A DNA stretch of 64,000 bases from Pagrus major (Eukaryota; Chordata; Actinopteri; Spariformes; Sparidae), in contig NC_133218.1 of assembly GCF_040436345.1 (NCBI RefSeq), forward strand, positions 21,865,570 to 21,929,569, written 5' to 3'. A program made the position numbers and the translations under genes. The notes under the pieces are model-generated. The model made no database searches and was not told where the DNA came from. It saw only the letters and a program-made list of their open reading frames with translations. Shown here one piece after another: positions 1-12,500 of this stretch. Positions within the stretch are counted from its first letter, which is position 1. Each line of letters starts with the position of its first letter.

Positions 1-1887
1 TACTTGAAAAGCCCATAAAAAAATGGGTTATACAGTATATTTTTCACTTAATAAAGATGTAACTGTCAATTGCAGCCTGTCGCTTGAGTATGAAGATGCA
101 GTTAAAAAAAAATTGTCTTATGCTTATTGCTTTCTTTGACACCACTTGTCTCTGCTGATAGAAATGCTGACCTTTAATAGTGAGACAAACTATTAGTCAT
201 CTTTCACAATCATATCATATATCTCTATTATAATCTTAAGTGTGTTACATTAAACCAACAAAATGTAGCTCAATAGTAACATATGACCATAATATAGTGG
301 CAAACAGATGGTAAATGTTTAATATATGCATCGATGACAGAAAAACAGAGCCCAACAGATATTTCCCTAAAATAAAAAAAACTACTTTGGCATGACCACA
401 GATCACAACCTGTTTTCTCTCTCAGTACACAACTGCCCATTCACATGATTTTAACCTGTGTGCACGATCACCCGAACCCCCCGCACCCAGGGCAAAGTAA
501 TTGTGTTACCATGGAAACAGAGGAGAGGGCCTAAATTCTGAGCTGCTGGGAATCCATCCCATCTCTCGTTAGAGGAGGCTGCTGCTTCTGCTGCTGCCAC
601 GTGGTACGAGATGAATGTTGGAGTCATAAATTAACCCAATCTTCTCTTTTTTTATAATCCAACACGTCTCCTGAAGGAGCCAATAACTGTATTCTTAAGA
701 CTGACACAACGGGGTTACTCGTCACGGTGCAAAAACCACAGCCAAAAAAAAAAAGAGGAAAATCTAAATTTAACAGCACAAAAAAGCCAGTGCTCTTTTT
801 TTTTTTTTTTTTTTTTTTTTACTGAGTGTGAGGGATTACTGTTCCATTTAGCCCGACTGTACACTACAAGGTGTTGTAATTGCTTTTAAGTGTGATAAAT
901 TATTCACGGCCAAACATTTCAGCGCTAGAAATGGAGCTGGGACCAAAACAGGGATGGATGTAAAAGCAGAGCTAAAATTATACCAAAACACCAGAGCTAC
1001 TGAAGGTCACAGAGGACACACTGGCAGTCACCGAGGCTTAAAAAGCCACTACTAAATGTCTAATAAGAGAACGTTACTGTGATTAAATCAAAGCTGGCAC
1101 ATGAACCTTGAATAGTGAGCTGAACCGAAGTATCCCACAGGAAAAAGCCACACAGGGCTACAGTGCTTGAGAGCGCTGTCAGGTCAGCTGATTTGATCAA
1201 TAAAATTAATTCCACTGCCCCATTAAGTAAACATCGCAGGGCTCGTATGGTGCTTAATGTTATTTATGTAATATTGACAGCTACCTGCGTGGTGGTTCGC
1301 AAAAATGAGTATTAATATACTGTAAACAAACACGTAAACAAAGAGCACGACGGCGAGAACAATAGGTCATCTTCAACCAGTTGTAGCACATTAAATCAAT
1401 ACTACAGAGCAGGGGCGACGTGGGGATGAGCACGTGGCCATGTGTGAACCAATACTGCTACTTTTCTTCGATCCCTCTTCCAATCATTCTCCTCTCTTTT
1501 CATTTTCTGTCCTTCCATCTCCCCTCGTTGTTCCCCTTCATTCTTCTCTCATCCTATCTCCTCGTGCCCTCTACTAAGTCCTCCATCTCTGCCCTCCTCC
1601 ATCCCAATCTTCTTCTGTCCCCCCCTTTCAGAATTGCTGACCTGCAGACTCCCTAATGCGACCAATCAATATCACACAGAGGACAGCAGACCGCCGGACA
1701 TACTAATATGAAGACACACTTCCTGCAATGTATGCAGCCAGGCATCCCTTCAGTCATGATCATCTCTCTCACACATACACAGCACGCACGTACACACACT
1801 ATAAACCAAGAGTGATTGATTAATTTAATTTAATTTCATGTGAACTGTTCCATATGACCCTGGGTAAAATAGGGCCTTCTCACTTAC
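1..1887. other. Non-coding stretch left of the 41-nt exon
   Basis: I see no exon that I can defend here. If the minus-strand gene is what I think it is, this is the beginning of the intron after its 41-nt exon, and the next exon lies beyond the left edge. The stretch is AT-rich, has a 25-base T run at 796-820, and a C/T-rich tract at about 1460-1630 that creates a long but low-complexity reading frame. Confidence 0.5.
796..820. repeat. Poly(T) run
   Basis: Twenty-five consecutive T on the + strand (poly-A on the minus strand). It could be the tail of a minus-strand retroposon, but I see no recognisable body or target duplication, so it is listed only as a homopolymer. Confidence 0.9.
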
Positions 1888-1928
1888 AGGCTGCTGCTGT
1901 GGATGTCATAGATCATTGCCTCATCTAT
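1888..1928 (-). CDS. 41-nt internal exon, SynGAP-family-like RasGAP gene
   Basis: Read on the minus strand, a TAG acceptor is followed by 13 codons plus two bases and a strong donor (CCT then gtaagtg). The frame reads IDEAMIYDIHSSS and then CT, so Leu is next. The entry phase (0) fits the exit phase of the exon at 9385-9598, and the in-frame codon just before the acceptor is a stop, so the exon cannot simply extend upstream. Joined to the Asn that ends the previous exon it gives NIDEAMIYDIHSSSL. From memory of the family this resembles the NLDEDSIIKPVHSSILGQ stretch of SYNGAP1 and the equivalent part of DAB2IP and RASAL2, just before the C-terminal half of the PH domain. The exon is short and its pyrimidine tract is weak. 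The call rests on phase, donor strength and this similarity together. Confidence 0.45.
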
Positions 1929-3106
1929 CTATAGAACCAACATTGATCCTGCATGCCCTTCCTGCCTGACATTATGGATGCATAGTGCTGCGGGATGAGC
2001 TAACACAAGGGGCAGGGAGCATGTCATTAGGCAGAGGGCTACCTGTCTTTAAACAGCTAATGAATCACTGCGATCAAAATCAAAGCCATAGGGAACGTGA
2101 AAGATACAGTTTATGGATTTGCTGCTGGTTAATGGTGAGTGCAATTAACGAGAGGGAATCATCGGCTGTCCCCAACAGCAGGCGTGAACCCGCAGTCTGT
2201 AAAAGTAACATACTTTAAACTGACAAGTGAAAAGTACACAGGGGTGTAAACCATGGCCTTTACTTTAACTTGCTATTCCTATAGTTTTATACGACTTTGT
2301 AAATGCTTTCACATTTATCATCAGTATTATACCAGATGTGCTGGTCTGGGGATAAAGTGGGCAGGGATACCAAAAAACACTCTTGAACAGTGATTACTGT
2401 CAGAATATAGAGCTATTTAACACATATTTTAATAAAAACACATCACTTACAGCAGCTTTAATCTCCCCAATATCTCTTATTAGAGAATGTGGTAGTAGCA
2501 GAAAATCTCTATTTAGTATTATAATCATTATTTTTATTTTAATATTGTTCCACAGACACCAGGTATACATGCCTCCCCCACTATAATGTAGACTATGACT
2601 CCTTTATTATTTAATAGATATTCTATATGTAGATATGCAACCCCACAATCCCACCACACACACCCTGCCATCACATACATCACTCTTATTGTCAGTTCTA
2701 TCTTTTTTTCTTGTGTTGGTGGTGTTCTTTTGTTTCTGTCGTCAGCACTGGAGCTGAGGTGATTAATAAATCAATACTGAAAACATACAAACACGTCACA
2801 CACAACATGTCTGTCCTTTGATTTGTGTATCACTGACAATAATAAATGTAGCGGTGCTTCCCCTAGAGGCAGGTAAAGACCGAGCAGAGCTGTGGTCTCA
2901 GTCAGATGTTGCCTGCTGACTTCATGTGCAGCTTTCTCTTTATTGCGTCATATATCAACAGAAGTCGTGTCCACGGCCTCACTGTGTGTGTGTCTTTGCG
3001 TTTTTATGTGCGTGTGTGCGAGTGTGCGAATGTACAGAACAGTCATAAAATCCCAGAGCCAACTGTTTTAAAAGTCGGGCCTCACACACGATCACAATCT
3101 CATGAG

Positions 3107-3116
3107 GTCACGTGAC
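3107..3116. promoter_or_regulatory. GTCACGTGAC palindromic E-box (CLEAR/M-box type)
   Basis: This is a perfect 10-bp palindrome with a CACGTG core flanked by GT and AC, the preferred site of MiT/TFE and USF family bHLH-ZIP factors. It lies within the presumed intron and shows no other promoter features. A single match of this length is not proof of function. Confidence 0.3.
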
Positions 3117-6100
3117 TTAAACAGCATCAAATATAGAAACGTCTTCATGCAGCATTCATGACGTCTGCTGAATTTCAAGGTTTACTTTAAATTGAAAGCC
3201 TTGTTATCCTCCAAATTTAACTTAACAGATTCAACAGCTTTTGACTGATGTCTGGTGTTAATTTCCCACACTGATGATCCTTAGAAGCTTAGCGCTACTG
3301 TGGATTTCATAATTTGTTGATTTAATAACTGTTGCTGCTGTAACACCACATCCGGTTCCAGGCACCGTACGCAAAGGTACAGGCACAGAACAGGCACACA
3401 CACACGTACGTAATCACAGAGGTTGCAGACGATTTTCAGTGGCCTGTTTCAGCTCAGGTATGATGAACGACTCGTATGTGGAATGCAATTTTGCCCTGTT
3501 GTGCCTTGAGAACAAGGGATGAAGAGAATGAGTTATACGGAGTCTGCGGAGCCTCCTGTCTATCCGGGGAAAATATATTCATCTAATCGGAACATCCTGC
3601 TCCCTGCTGTCAAACCATTCTCTCATCTCTCATACGACCCATCCATGTCATAACCTCCGCTCCTCCCTCACATTCATCACTCCGTTTTGTAATCTCTCTT
3701 CCCCACTCTCTCTGTCAGTCGCTGTTTGAGTGTTTGCCATCTCCGGTCTGCACCCATCAGCCCCGGCAGAGACCTGAGAGGTCTGCCTCACCACAGAGTA
3801 CATGATGAAGTATGTTCAGTGTCCACCGGCAACGTCTGCCGGACGATAACACTAAAAAGGTCTGGAGGTATCTTTGAAAAAGCTTTCATGAGCAGAAATA
3901 ATTAATTAAATTGAACTATTTGGTCCAAAGTTTGAACTCTATGGTTGGATTTCTCTCCTTTGTTTAATCAAGGTGGTTTCATCGATTGATTTAATTCAGA
4001 TGAAGCAGGAGCATCACCACACATTGAATTTCAGTGGACATTTACCGGCAGACATCTCAGTGCTTACACTACCAGTCAGATGGTATAGATTTTACTAAAG
4101 TCGATTCTTCTGGTGTAAAAAGGCTTTTTCTTCCTAATCCAACAATTAGCGGGACATACGGCTTCGGTCACACTATAAAACACTGAAGTTTTAGGTAGTC
4201 TATGTGTGTGTTTTCATCTCTGTTGTTCTCATCTTTCTTTCATCTTGTCTCATTTTCTCCTCCTCCAAGGTCTCCAGATGTACATGAATACAATCCTATG
4301 CTCAAGGACTCATGTTGGGAATAGCATGTAACTTGTGACATGTGTTGTACTGTTCATGCAGACACTACAGACTTCTGTTTAGACAGGGGCTTTCTGTTTT
4401 ACATGCACACATCGATGCACATGTAGGTTTGCTGGCATGTGCTCATGCAAAAAGGGTTACTTCTGGGTGTGTGTTTTTTGCGCTGACATTGTAAATACAC
4501 AGATGAACAGTGTATATGTGTGAGAGGACACGTGTAGGGTACTGCTGGCGCTTTGGTACACGGACATCTGTAGGTATATAAGAGTCTGTGTGCAAAAGCA
4601 TCTGTATATACTGGAAAATAATCTGCATATTATATTTATGTGTATTATTTTTTGGTTAGTGGGGTTTTGGATCCAGGGTGGTTTCATCATGATGTAATAC
4701 AGTCTTTAAACATGAGTACGTGGTTCATTCAAATTAACTGATACATCCAGCCCTTTAAATTCTGATGCCACAACTCAATGAAGAAAAAAAGGACCACATT
4801 TACATAAAGATGCTAAAAATCCCTCTCAGTTTGTTTTGGAAGTGACAGGTAACTTCCATTTACTCTGTACTGTACTAATATGGGAAGTCTGCCAAATTAG
4901 CATCCCAGATGCGTGATCTGCTTATATGACCTGACTGAGCTGGGCCAGGCAATTCTGGCACTGAGTCAGACTCAGACATTTCAGGTTTGTGATCGCAGTA
5001 ACGCCTGAAGAGTAAAAGAACAAACTAGGCTCACTAGGAAACGACATCAGCTGCCTGTTGAATTGCATTAGAGGACCTTGTGTACGTTTCTGAGAGGTGA
5101 CTTTGAGAGTTTGTGTTAATAATCAAGGCAGAAGTTTTTTTTGTGTTAGTGTTAGAACTTAATTAGCAACTATAATAAAACACTTTTTAAACACAATAAA
5201 GTAGCATATTATTGTGATACCACTGCACTGGAAAGCTCAAATATAGATGTCGCTTAGTGGATAAAGAGTGATACAGGTTCTGCTAGCTACACAAGAGTAA
5301 GCGGTCAAGTGTGGTTTTATATGATGGGTGAGGTTAGCTAGTCACCTCATATCACATTTGATTGGATAATGTAGGTATCTTTCCCTGAGTTCAATTTGAA
5401 TCACTACTACTACCCAAAAATATGTTTTATGGGACGAGAAAAGAGGGGTTTGATATCAAAACACTCTATACGTTTGAAAGATATAGTTACTTGAGCTTAA
5501 CCAAACCTTAAGATCAGAAAACGGACATCTTAATTATCTTGTGACAAAAACTAAAAGTCTTTAGAAGGTACTGACCATTGGTCCATTCAGAAATGGATGA
5601 CAAGACAGCCACAGAAGATAAGCCAAAACATCTCGAACGCACCCTTGGGGCCAGCTGCAATACAGGTAATATTCCCCTCCCCCTCCATCTTAGCAGGGAC
5701 ATGGGCCACCCTAAAAACTCAACATAACTTTAGACAAAATATTTAACGAAAGACGGTATCTGACATTTTGTGTAGTTCTTACTTGGGGGTGTGTATGGGC
5801 GAGATACCACGGCCTTGATACCTGATCACTAATGCAAAGACTCCAAATGACGTGACTGACGTCATCAGTGCAAGATGGCAGCAGGAGTATATTTGGCCTG
5901 ATTTTTGTACACTGAAAGAGAAGTGGAGAGTCGTTGTCTGTCCTTGTATATGTGATTTGTACTGATTAATACCAAGCACCAGGTATTGACGTCACCTGAT
6001 GTACCGGGGCATAGAAACTCTTTTTTCCATAAGCTCACATTGTCAAAGAAGCGGCTGTAGAAGGGTGGATCATTTTATTACTCATTTCATTATCAGAATT

Positions 6101-6468
6101 TGATTTGGAAAGTTTGCATGATTAAAACATGTCATCCCTATTCAAGCTAGCCAGGGGCTGAACTGGAAGCTTGCTGGTCTCTAAGTGTGCTCTATGGGCC
6201 CCACAATGCAGAAGATCGAGGTTATTTCATACCAGTGAAGTCAAACATTTTGCTGTATCCAGTTCTCATTATACGTCCACGAGACTGTGAATAAAAAAAA
6301 AAGTAAATTGTCTTTTTTGGACAGACTTAAGACCGCAGTGGGAATCCAACCAGTCCAGCCATCAGACACATAGCTGTGCCTCGTCTCATTGGATCTCACC
6401 AAAACAGCGTGTACTTTCAGCTCAAGGACTCCGAATATCAGGTCACACTTCACACTTAACATCAATAG

Positions 6469-6494
<26 letters not shown>
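6469..6494. repeat. (AC)13 microsatellite
   Basis: Uninterrupted AC dinucleotides, ending in atatac. The reading frames through it are low complexity (CVCVCV on the minus strand) and are not genes. Confidence 0.95.
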
Positions 6495-6500
<6 letters not shown>

Positions 6501-9384
6501 CCAGTGACATTGTTGTGAGGAATCAATCCTTTGCTCCAGTACACATTGGCAGCTACTTTGAATAAGGAGACAAATAGAGGAGCCATCGGTCTGTATTGAA
6601 TAAATAATAGCTAAAATCCCAGGTGCGTTCACCCAGTTTAACCACAGACTTCTCCACAGCTTTCACTCTGTTGTTTTTTTTATCACACGAAAATAGCTGC
6701 AAGTGAAAGAAAGAAAACACTGCATTATGAAGTAGATCATTGCTTTCATCTATTATTCATGCTTCAGACTTTCACTCATGGACATCTTGTGATGGTCCAC
6801 AGCAGAAAAACAGAATAGAAGCTAATGTATTTGCGTAACATGCTCTGTGCATCCGATACGGTTGCATGGAGTGAGAGCTCAGTGAGATGAAATGGATACT
6901 CAGGCCTTTTTTTAGTCTGCAACTTCAATATTCTTGATGGAAAAAGAGGAGGCGTAATTGAGAATCAATGCTTGAGAGTAACATGTGAACTTGGAGCTCC
7001 GCCGAGTATTGTACAGGATAAAACATGTACATAGTGATTCTCTGACAGCACTGCATGTACTGCAATATTAGGTGCTAGAGAAAGAAGGGATGAAAAGACT
7101 GTACAGGAAGGGAAATTTACTTCAGAGGGAATTCACAGGTTCTCTTGAGGCTGCGTTTGAAGACTATCCATGCTGATGGATGGTCTTTAAAGATAAAACT
7201 GTGAAGCATCACTACTCTGACTCCGACTCCTTCTCCAACTCGGGCTTGTCTATAGTCAAGCCTGAAATACTTCCGCAGTATTCACATCAGTGTGTGACAT
7301 ATTAGGAAGGCATGATCCGGAGGATGTAGCAAATACAGAGGCGATGGGATACATTTCCATAATTATTCCTTCTTTTTTTTATGTGGCAAAAAAATTGTAT
7401 GTATATTGAAACTTCAATTTAAAAGAGTGTAGTTCTGAATACTTCAACAATGGCCATTCAATTTAAAACTTACATACTGAACAGTGTCCTTAAATTTTTC
7501 ATCCTATTTTTTTTTTTTTTTTACCCCAGTAACATGGTTGTTACAGTTGGAGACCACATCGCCCACTCAAGCCAAAGTGCACCATGACTGCTACAAGTTT
7601 TTGTTTTTTTGAGATGGCATAACAGCAAAGTCACATCCAACTTTCATTCACCATCTGCCTCTACAGCTCCACTACAAGCCACCTCTGCTCTTACTTACCA
7701 CACGCCTGCAAAGGTAACAAAAAAAACTGTGATTTAGGTCAGACGGATCACTGCCAAGTATTATGCAGTGGAGCGCTCAAGGTTGTTTTAGAAATCCATG
7801 GGATATTTTGGCTTCTGTGTCAAAATTAGAAACTGACAGGAAACTTCATGCCAGCAGTCAATCAAACTGACGTCTATGTGAGTGTGTGTGTGTGTGTGTG
7901 TTGAGGATGCGGTGCTGTGTCATCTCTAAGCTCGTCCCTGACTGTCAACCCCACCCTGCGACTTCCTGTGTCCACCTCCAACCCTCCTTCACATCAATAA
8001 TGGATTCACTTGTGTGAACTGTGAATGCTTCCTCTCTTTAAACGTAATCATAACGAGTCCCACTCCTGCTCTGACGACAGGCCGGCTGCTGCGGAGGGGA
8101 AGAATAATGACTCCTTACACAGGCAGGCGCACCAGGCTGCTCCCAATTAAGGCCAGCTAAAATACTGAACACCCAATGAGCATGTACACACACTTAAACA
8201 CACACACATACACACCAAAGACTGTCAACATGGAGAGGAAGGACCGGGGCAGATGAGGAAACATCACACAGTGAACATTTATTAAAGGAGACATCTACAG
8301 AGGGTCAAGACATAAAGAAAGTAGTCGAGAGGAGAGAGAGATATTCAGTAGTGTTGCTGAGCAGGAAGAGAGATTTATCTGTATCTGTGTGTCCACTGTG
8401 GTCTCATGCCACAAAAAAACAGCCTTACCAAGCATGCATTAGCAGCAGGTTGGCATGCTTTTACATCATAAACCGTTGGTTGCTTTCCCAAAAGCCACAT
8501 CACTCACAAACACACACACACGCAGGTACACACACACAAGCACACACACAGACGAGAACGCTTGAGTTGTCCGTTAGCGAGAGTGGGCCAAACGCAGTTC
8601 CCAGCTCAATGGACAATCCCAGAGTTAGTAAGGGTTTTTAGGTCCAAGCAGCTTACCCAATCATTTATCAGATTAATACTTTTCATGAGAATAAACCAGT
8701 CACAGAGAGACATATGGAACGTGTTAAACTGTGCTCATCTGAAAATCAAAGAAATATTGCATAACCAAAGGTCATCCTGTGTGTCTGTTTGTGTGTGTGT
8801 TCATGTGTACTTGTGCATGTGTGTGTGCGCATTAGTGCCCCAGCTTGTGTGAAATGTTAAATCTGAATGAAACCATTAGGAGAAAAAAATGCATTTAGAC
8901 TTTTCGGGACATTTATTCTCCCTTGGAATCACAGTAACTGTAATTTAGTAAATGTAATCACAGCTTATATTTAATGCAGGGTTATAAAATGCTGCAGAAA
9001 ACAATGCTGCCTACAGAGAGCGATTTCTAGCACTGTACTCATCCTCATCGTTATTATTCAAATGAGTGGGTTTAATAGTCAAAATAGTTTTCCTTCAATA
9101 CCGCTCTGTTTCCGTCATGAGACAGCACACAAAACTAGTAAGGAAACATAAAGTTTTTGATCATCAGATAATCATTTTTGTCAGCTTTAAAGCACAACTA
9201 CCAAACATTTGCTAATTTTTTCCAGCTTCTCAAATTTGGAGGATTTGATGGAGGATACATTCAGACTATAAAACAAGACATTTTTTTTTTTTTTTTACTA
9301 TTTTCTGACATTTTTTTGACAAAACAATTGATCGTTTAGTCAAAAAAAAAAAAATCATGTCAAGTTGGTGTGATCAAGGCTTAC

Positions 9385-9598
9385 ATTGGAGTCGAGCAGA
9401 TCGATGCTGTCCAGGCTCTTGCTGCGGTGAATGCGGCCTTTGATGCGACGTAGAGAGGGTTTACCCTGGCTCATGGGCAACGAGAGGGTGGAGGTGGCAG
9501 GCATTGCCATAGCACCAGCGCCACCTGTAGCACCTGAAGGCTCATCTGAACACCCGGGAGCACCTGAGGGGGATGTTTCTCCATCTTGTGGGGTCACC
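9385..9598 (-). CDS. Internal exon, SynGAP-family-like RasGAP gene
   Basis: On the minus strand a good acceptor (ctttgccgctgcag) precedes 214 nt that end in CTCGACTCCAAT and a strong gtaagc donor. One base completes a codon, then 71 codons follow and the exon exits in phase 0. The peptide starts with a Pro/Ser/Gly/Ala-rich, probably disordered part (VTPQDGETSPSGAPG and onward) and ends with the basic and serine-rich SLRRIKGRIHRSKSLDSIDL then LDSN. The RRIKGRIHRSKS part resembles the RRLKGSIKRTKS motif that I recall N-terminal to the PH domain core in DAB2IP, SYNGAP1 and RASAL2; RxxS sites there suggest basophilic kinase targets. The reading frame continues past the donor to a stop about eight codons later, which I take to be intron. 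That this is a coding exon is well supported; the family is inferred. Confidence 0.65.
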
Positions 9599-12500
9599 CT
9601 GCAGCGGCAAAGACAGAGAAACAAAGATGATATTAGAAATGATGCAGGCACAAAACGTTTGCTCGTCACAGCAGAATAATACATTCTCAGTGACATCGAC
9701 ATTCAACATCTTAGATTTCTTCTTTTTCTTTTCTTTTATGCCACAGCCATTCTTTCCTTGTGCTAAGTCACACACTTGTGCTCCAGGTTTCTACGCAGAA
9801 ATGTTGTTGTGTTTAGGTTTCTCTTAATTCTTTACCCAACCTCTTATGGAAATTATGTGCAAAAAGTTGACAAAAATCAGGGTATTGAAAGCTGCGCTAA
9901 TGTTTATATGAACAAAGCGTCTGTTTTGATTCAGTCTCTGCCAATCATCAGCTTTGTTTACAGCACCAGCAGGAAACTACCAGCCCAGCTCCAAATGGCA
10001 GACGGACAAAGCAAATGACTAGCTTAGCTAAAGAGCCAGATATTTCCCTCAGGAGTTTGTGGAGAGCAGAACTGAGTTGAAAGGCAACTGTGTCTGTTGG
10101 ACGTGTTAATAGGTAACTGTTTACAAACACATTTGTCATAACAATTTAATAAGCATAGGACTGTATAAAAGAGGTGGACGTAGCCTCCTGGTCTGAAAAG
10201 TAAAGCCAATCCGTCAGTGTCTTAAACCTACATGCTTTCTAATGGCCAGCAGGAGGCGACTGTACTGGTTGTGAAAAGGAGTCTGGTCGTAGTCTGAGAA
10301 AATGATCCTGCTTCTCACTTGATTAATTACCCCAGTAAACAGTTTCCTAATGAGTTAGGTCTTCTTTAATACATGATGTTCATTTTTTAAAATTATGGTC
10401 CCATTTGGAGTGAAATGGACAATAAAGACGGATATGATATGATATATCATATGCATGGCTACCTAGTGATTGACAAGTTGCTACCACGGCAACCCGTCAA
10501 TTAGGATAGAGGCGTAGTAATGTCTATCTGTGTACAATTAAAGGTGCTATATGTTAGCCACCTGTCGAATTAATACTCTGAACAAATAGGGTGGAGCGTA
10601 TCACCAGAGTTACTGCTGACTGCTGCTAACCGTAGCTGTCGTTAGCTAGTTCGCTAGACTCATCAGAGGACTGTTGGTTTTTACACCACTACCACACAGG
10701 CTTTTGTCCACCGGGAGGAGGAGGTTTTCCAACAGGACGGACCACAACTGTCATTGCATTGTCTTGCTGAAAGGCTTTCTACTGAGTCAGTCATTCATTC
10801 TTTCTGGCATTCTGTTTTAATCCTGTTAGTGCTTAGCAATGTAGCATCCTTATTAATATCACAGTCAACATGAAATATGAATTCTCCTCGCTGACTAAGC
10901 TAGCTTATACTAGTATTAGCTGATAACTTAACTCCACCCTCTCATCAAAATAAGGTATCTGCTGGATCCAAAAAACAGCGAAAATGCCAAACTTGAGGCT
11001 TCATGTCAGCATCTGACAACAAAATGAGTAATTTCATGGTGGCTTGGTCCACTTCTTTTATACAGTCTGTTAATAAGGCCATATTATGTCAAGTTTACAG
11101 CTTGTTGTTTGTCCCCATAGGTGGCCAAAAACCCAGTTACTGCAGATTCAAGTGCATGTAAAAGTACTATATGTCACCTGAGAGCACCTGTTACATTTAA
11201 TTTTAAGCTTTATGCCGAGTAATTGAATGTTTTCAGTCGAGACCATTCAGACTGAAAAGTTTCACAGAAATGACTGTAACTGATTGTACAGACCAATCTG
11301 AAACTTATAGGTATGTCTCAAACTCTTAAATGTTTCTGATGTTATATAGCTCGTGGGCTCAACAACTTGACGTAACCACATCCATTAAATACCACACAAT
11401 TCCCAATGACCACGTTTTCTCCGAAGAGCAATCCACACTGTGCACACTGCTAGCAGGCACTCCTGCATAACTGAGGGAAAAACATAAAGATGCCTGGGGG
11501 ATCCAAGTGACATAACTTTCCTCTTGCTGTCTTTACTTTTTAAAGGACATCCTCTCCTGTTGGCTGTGGTGGCATCCAAGTAAGTGTGAATAATTGGGCT
11601 GAATGTCAGCGGGTAGCCTGCAGATGGAGGCAAGGTATGGAGCATCCACTCGTCTTCTATTATTAAGTCACAATGAAGCTGCTTTGCTTCTTACATGCAT
11701 GGCTGCAAAGGGAGGGGATTTCCAAGGTAGTTTATCCCAATGCTTTAAAAAGCTATTAAAATACAAAACGCTTGGATGAAATGGACCAAAGTTATTTCAA
11801 AGTTCCCCTGAATAGTGAAATGTTTTGAGATGGAAGTGTATAACCCTACAAATGAAGACTTCTAGGTCATATGTATGTTGGGCGTATGCAAAATCATCTT
11901 CTGCAACAAACCCAAGACTCAATTAGTCGATAATTCAATTGGTCTATCGACAGAAACTTCATTGTAAACTTACTTTACAAGTACTTTTTGTACTTGAGAT
12001 GCATCATAATGACAAGTTATCAGCCAGCTCAAAAGCTTGTACACAAGTACTAGACAGTGTTGAGAGTTGATGACACATGACAGTCTTCAGGAAGAAATAT
12101 AAACCTACTGACAGCCTGTCGGTCTCTCTAGATGGAGAAGGCTGGAGCACATTCACAGCTTTGATTGAGTGAAATGAAAAGCTGGAAAACTGATGTACAA
12201 ACTACTGATGAGCCATATTTAACATGTGACAAACGAACAGATGAAGGCAGCACAATCAAAATTAAAATTAGGCTTGAAATGCTTCAAAGTTGATTTTTTA
12301 CCCGTTTTCACCAGTTTCCGGGTCAGCCAATCACAACAAGCAACAGCAACATGGCAACAATGGCAGATGACTTCACTGTTTACATCTGGCAGCTGCTGTT
12401 TGCTCTTGACACACTGTATGTTAAAAGGCCTTACTGCTTCTAATGTTGCTTCATGTAATCAATTACCTAATGCCTAATGCTAACGCTGCTAAGTGCAGTG

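Larger units (their letters stand above)
1929..9384 (-). other. Probable intron of the minus-strand gene
   Basis: Non-coding in my reading, bounded by the acceptor of the 41-nt exon and a strong gtaagc donor at the end of the 9385-9598 exon. It contains a CA microsatellite (6469-6494), several T runs, a TG stretch near 7880 and a perfect GTCACGTGAC palindrome at 3107-3116. A possible 60-nt minus-strand exon at 3792-3851 has good splice sites but its phase does not fit its neighbours, so it is not called. Confidence 0.45.

Noticed and set aside
3792..3851. Possible 60-nt minus-strand exon (VIVRQTLPVDTEHTSSCTL)
   Set aside because: Splice sites are good, but entry phase 2 does not fit the preceding exon (exit phase 0), and including it would break the frame. 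Kept only as a note.
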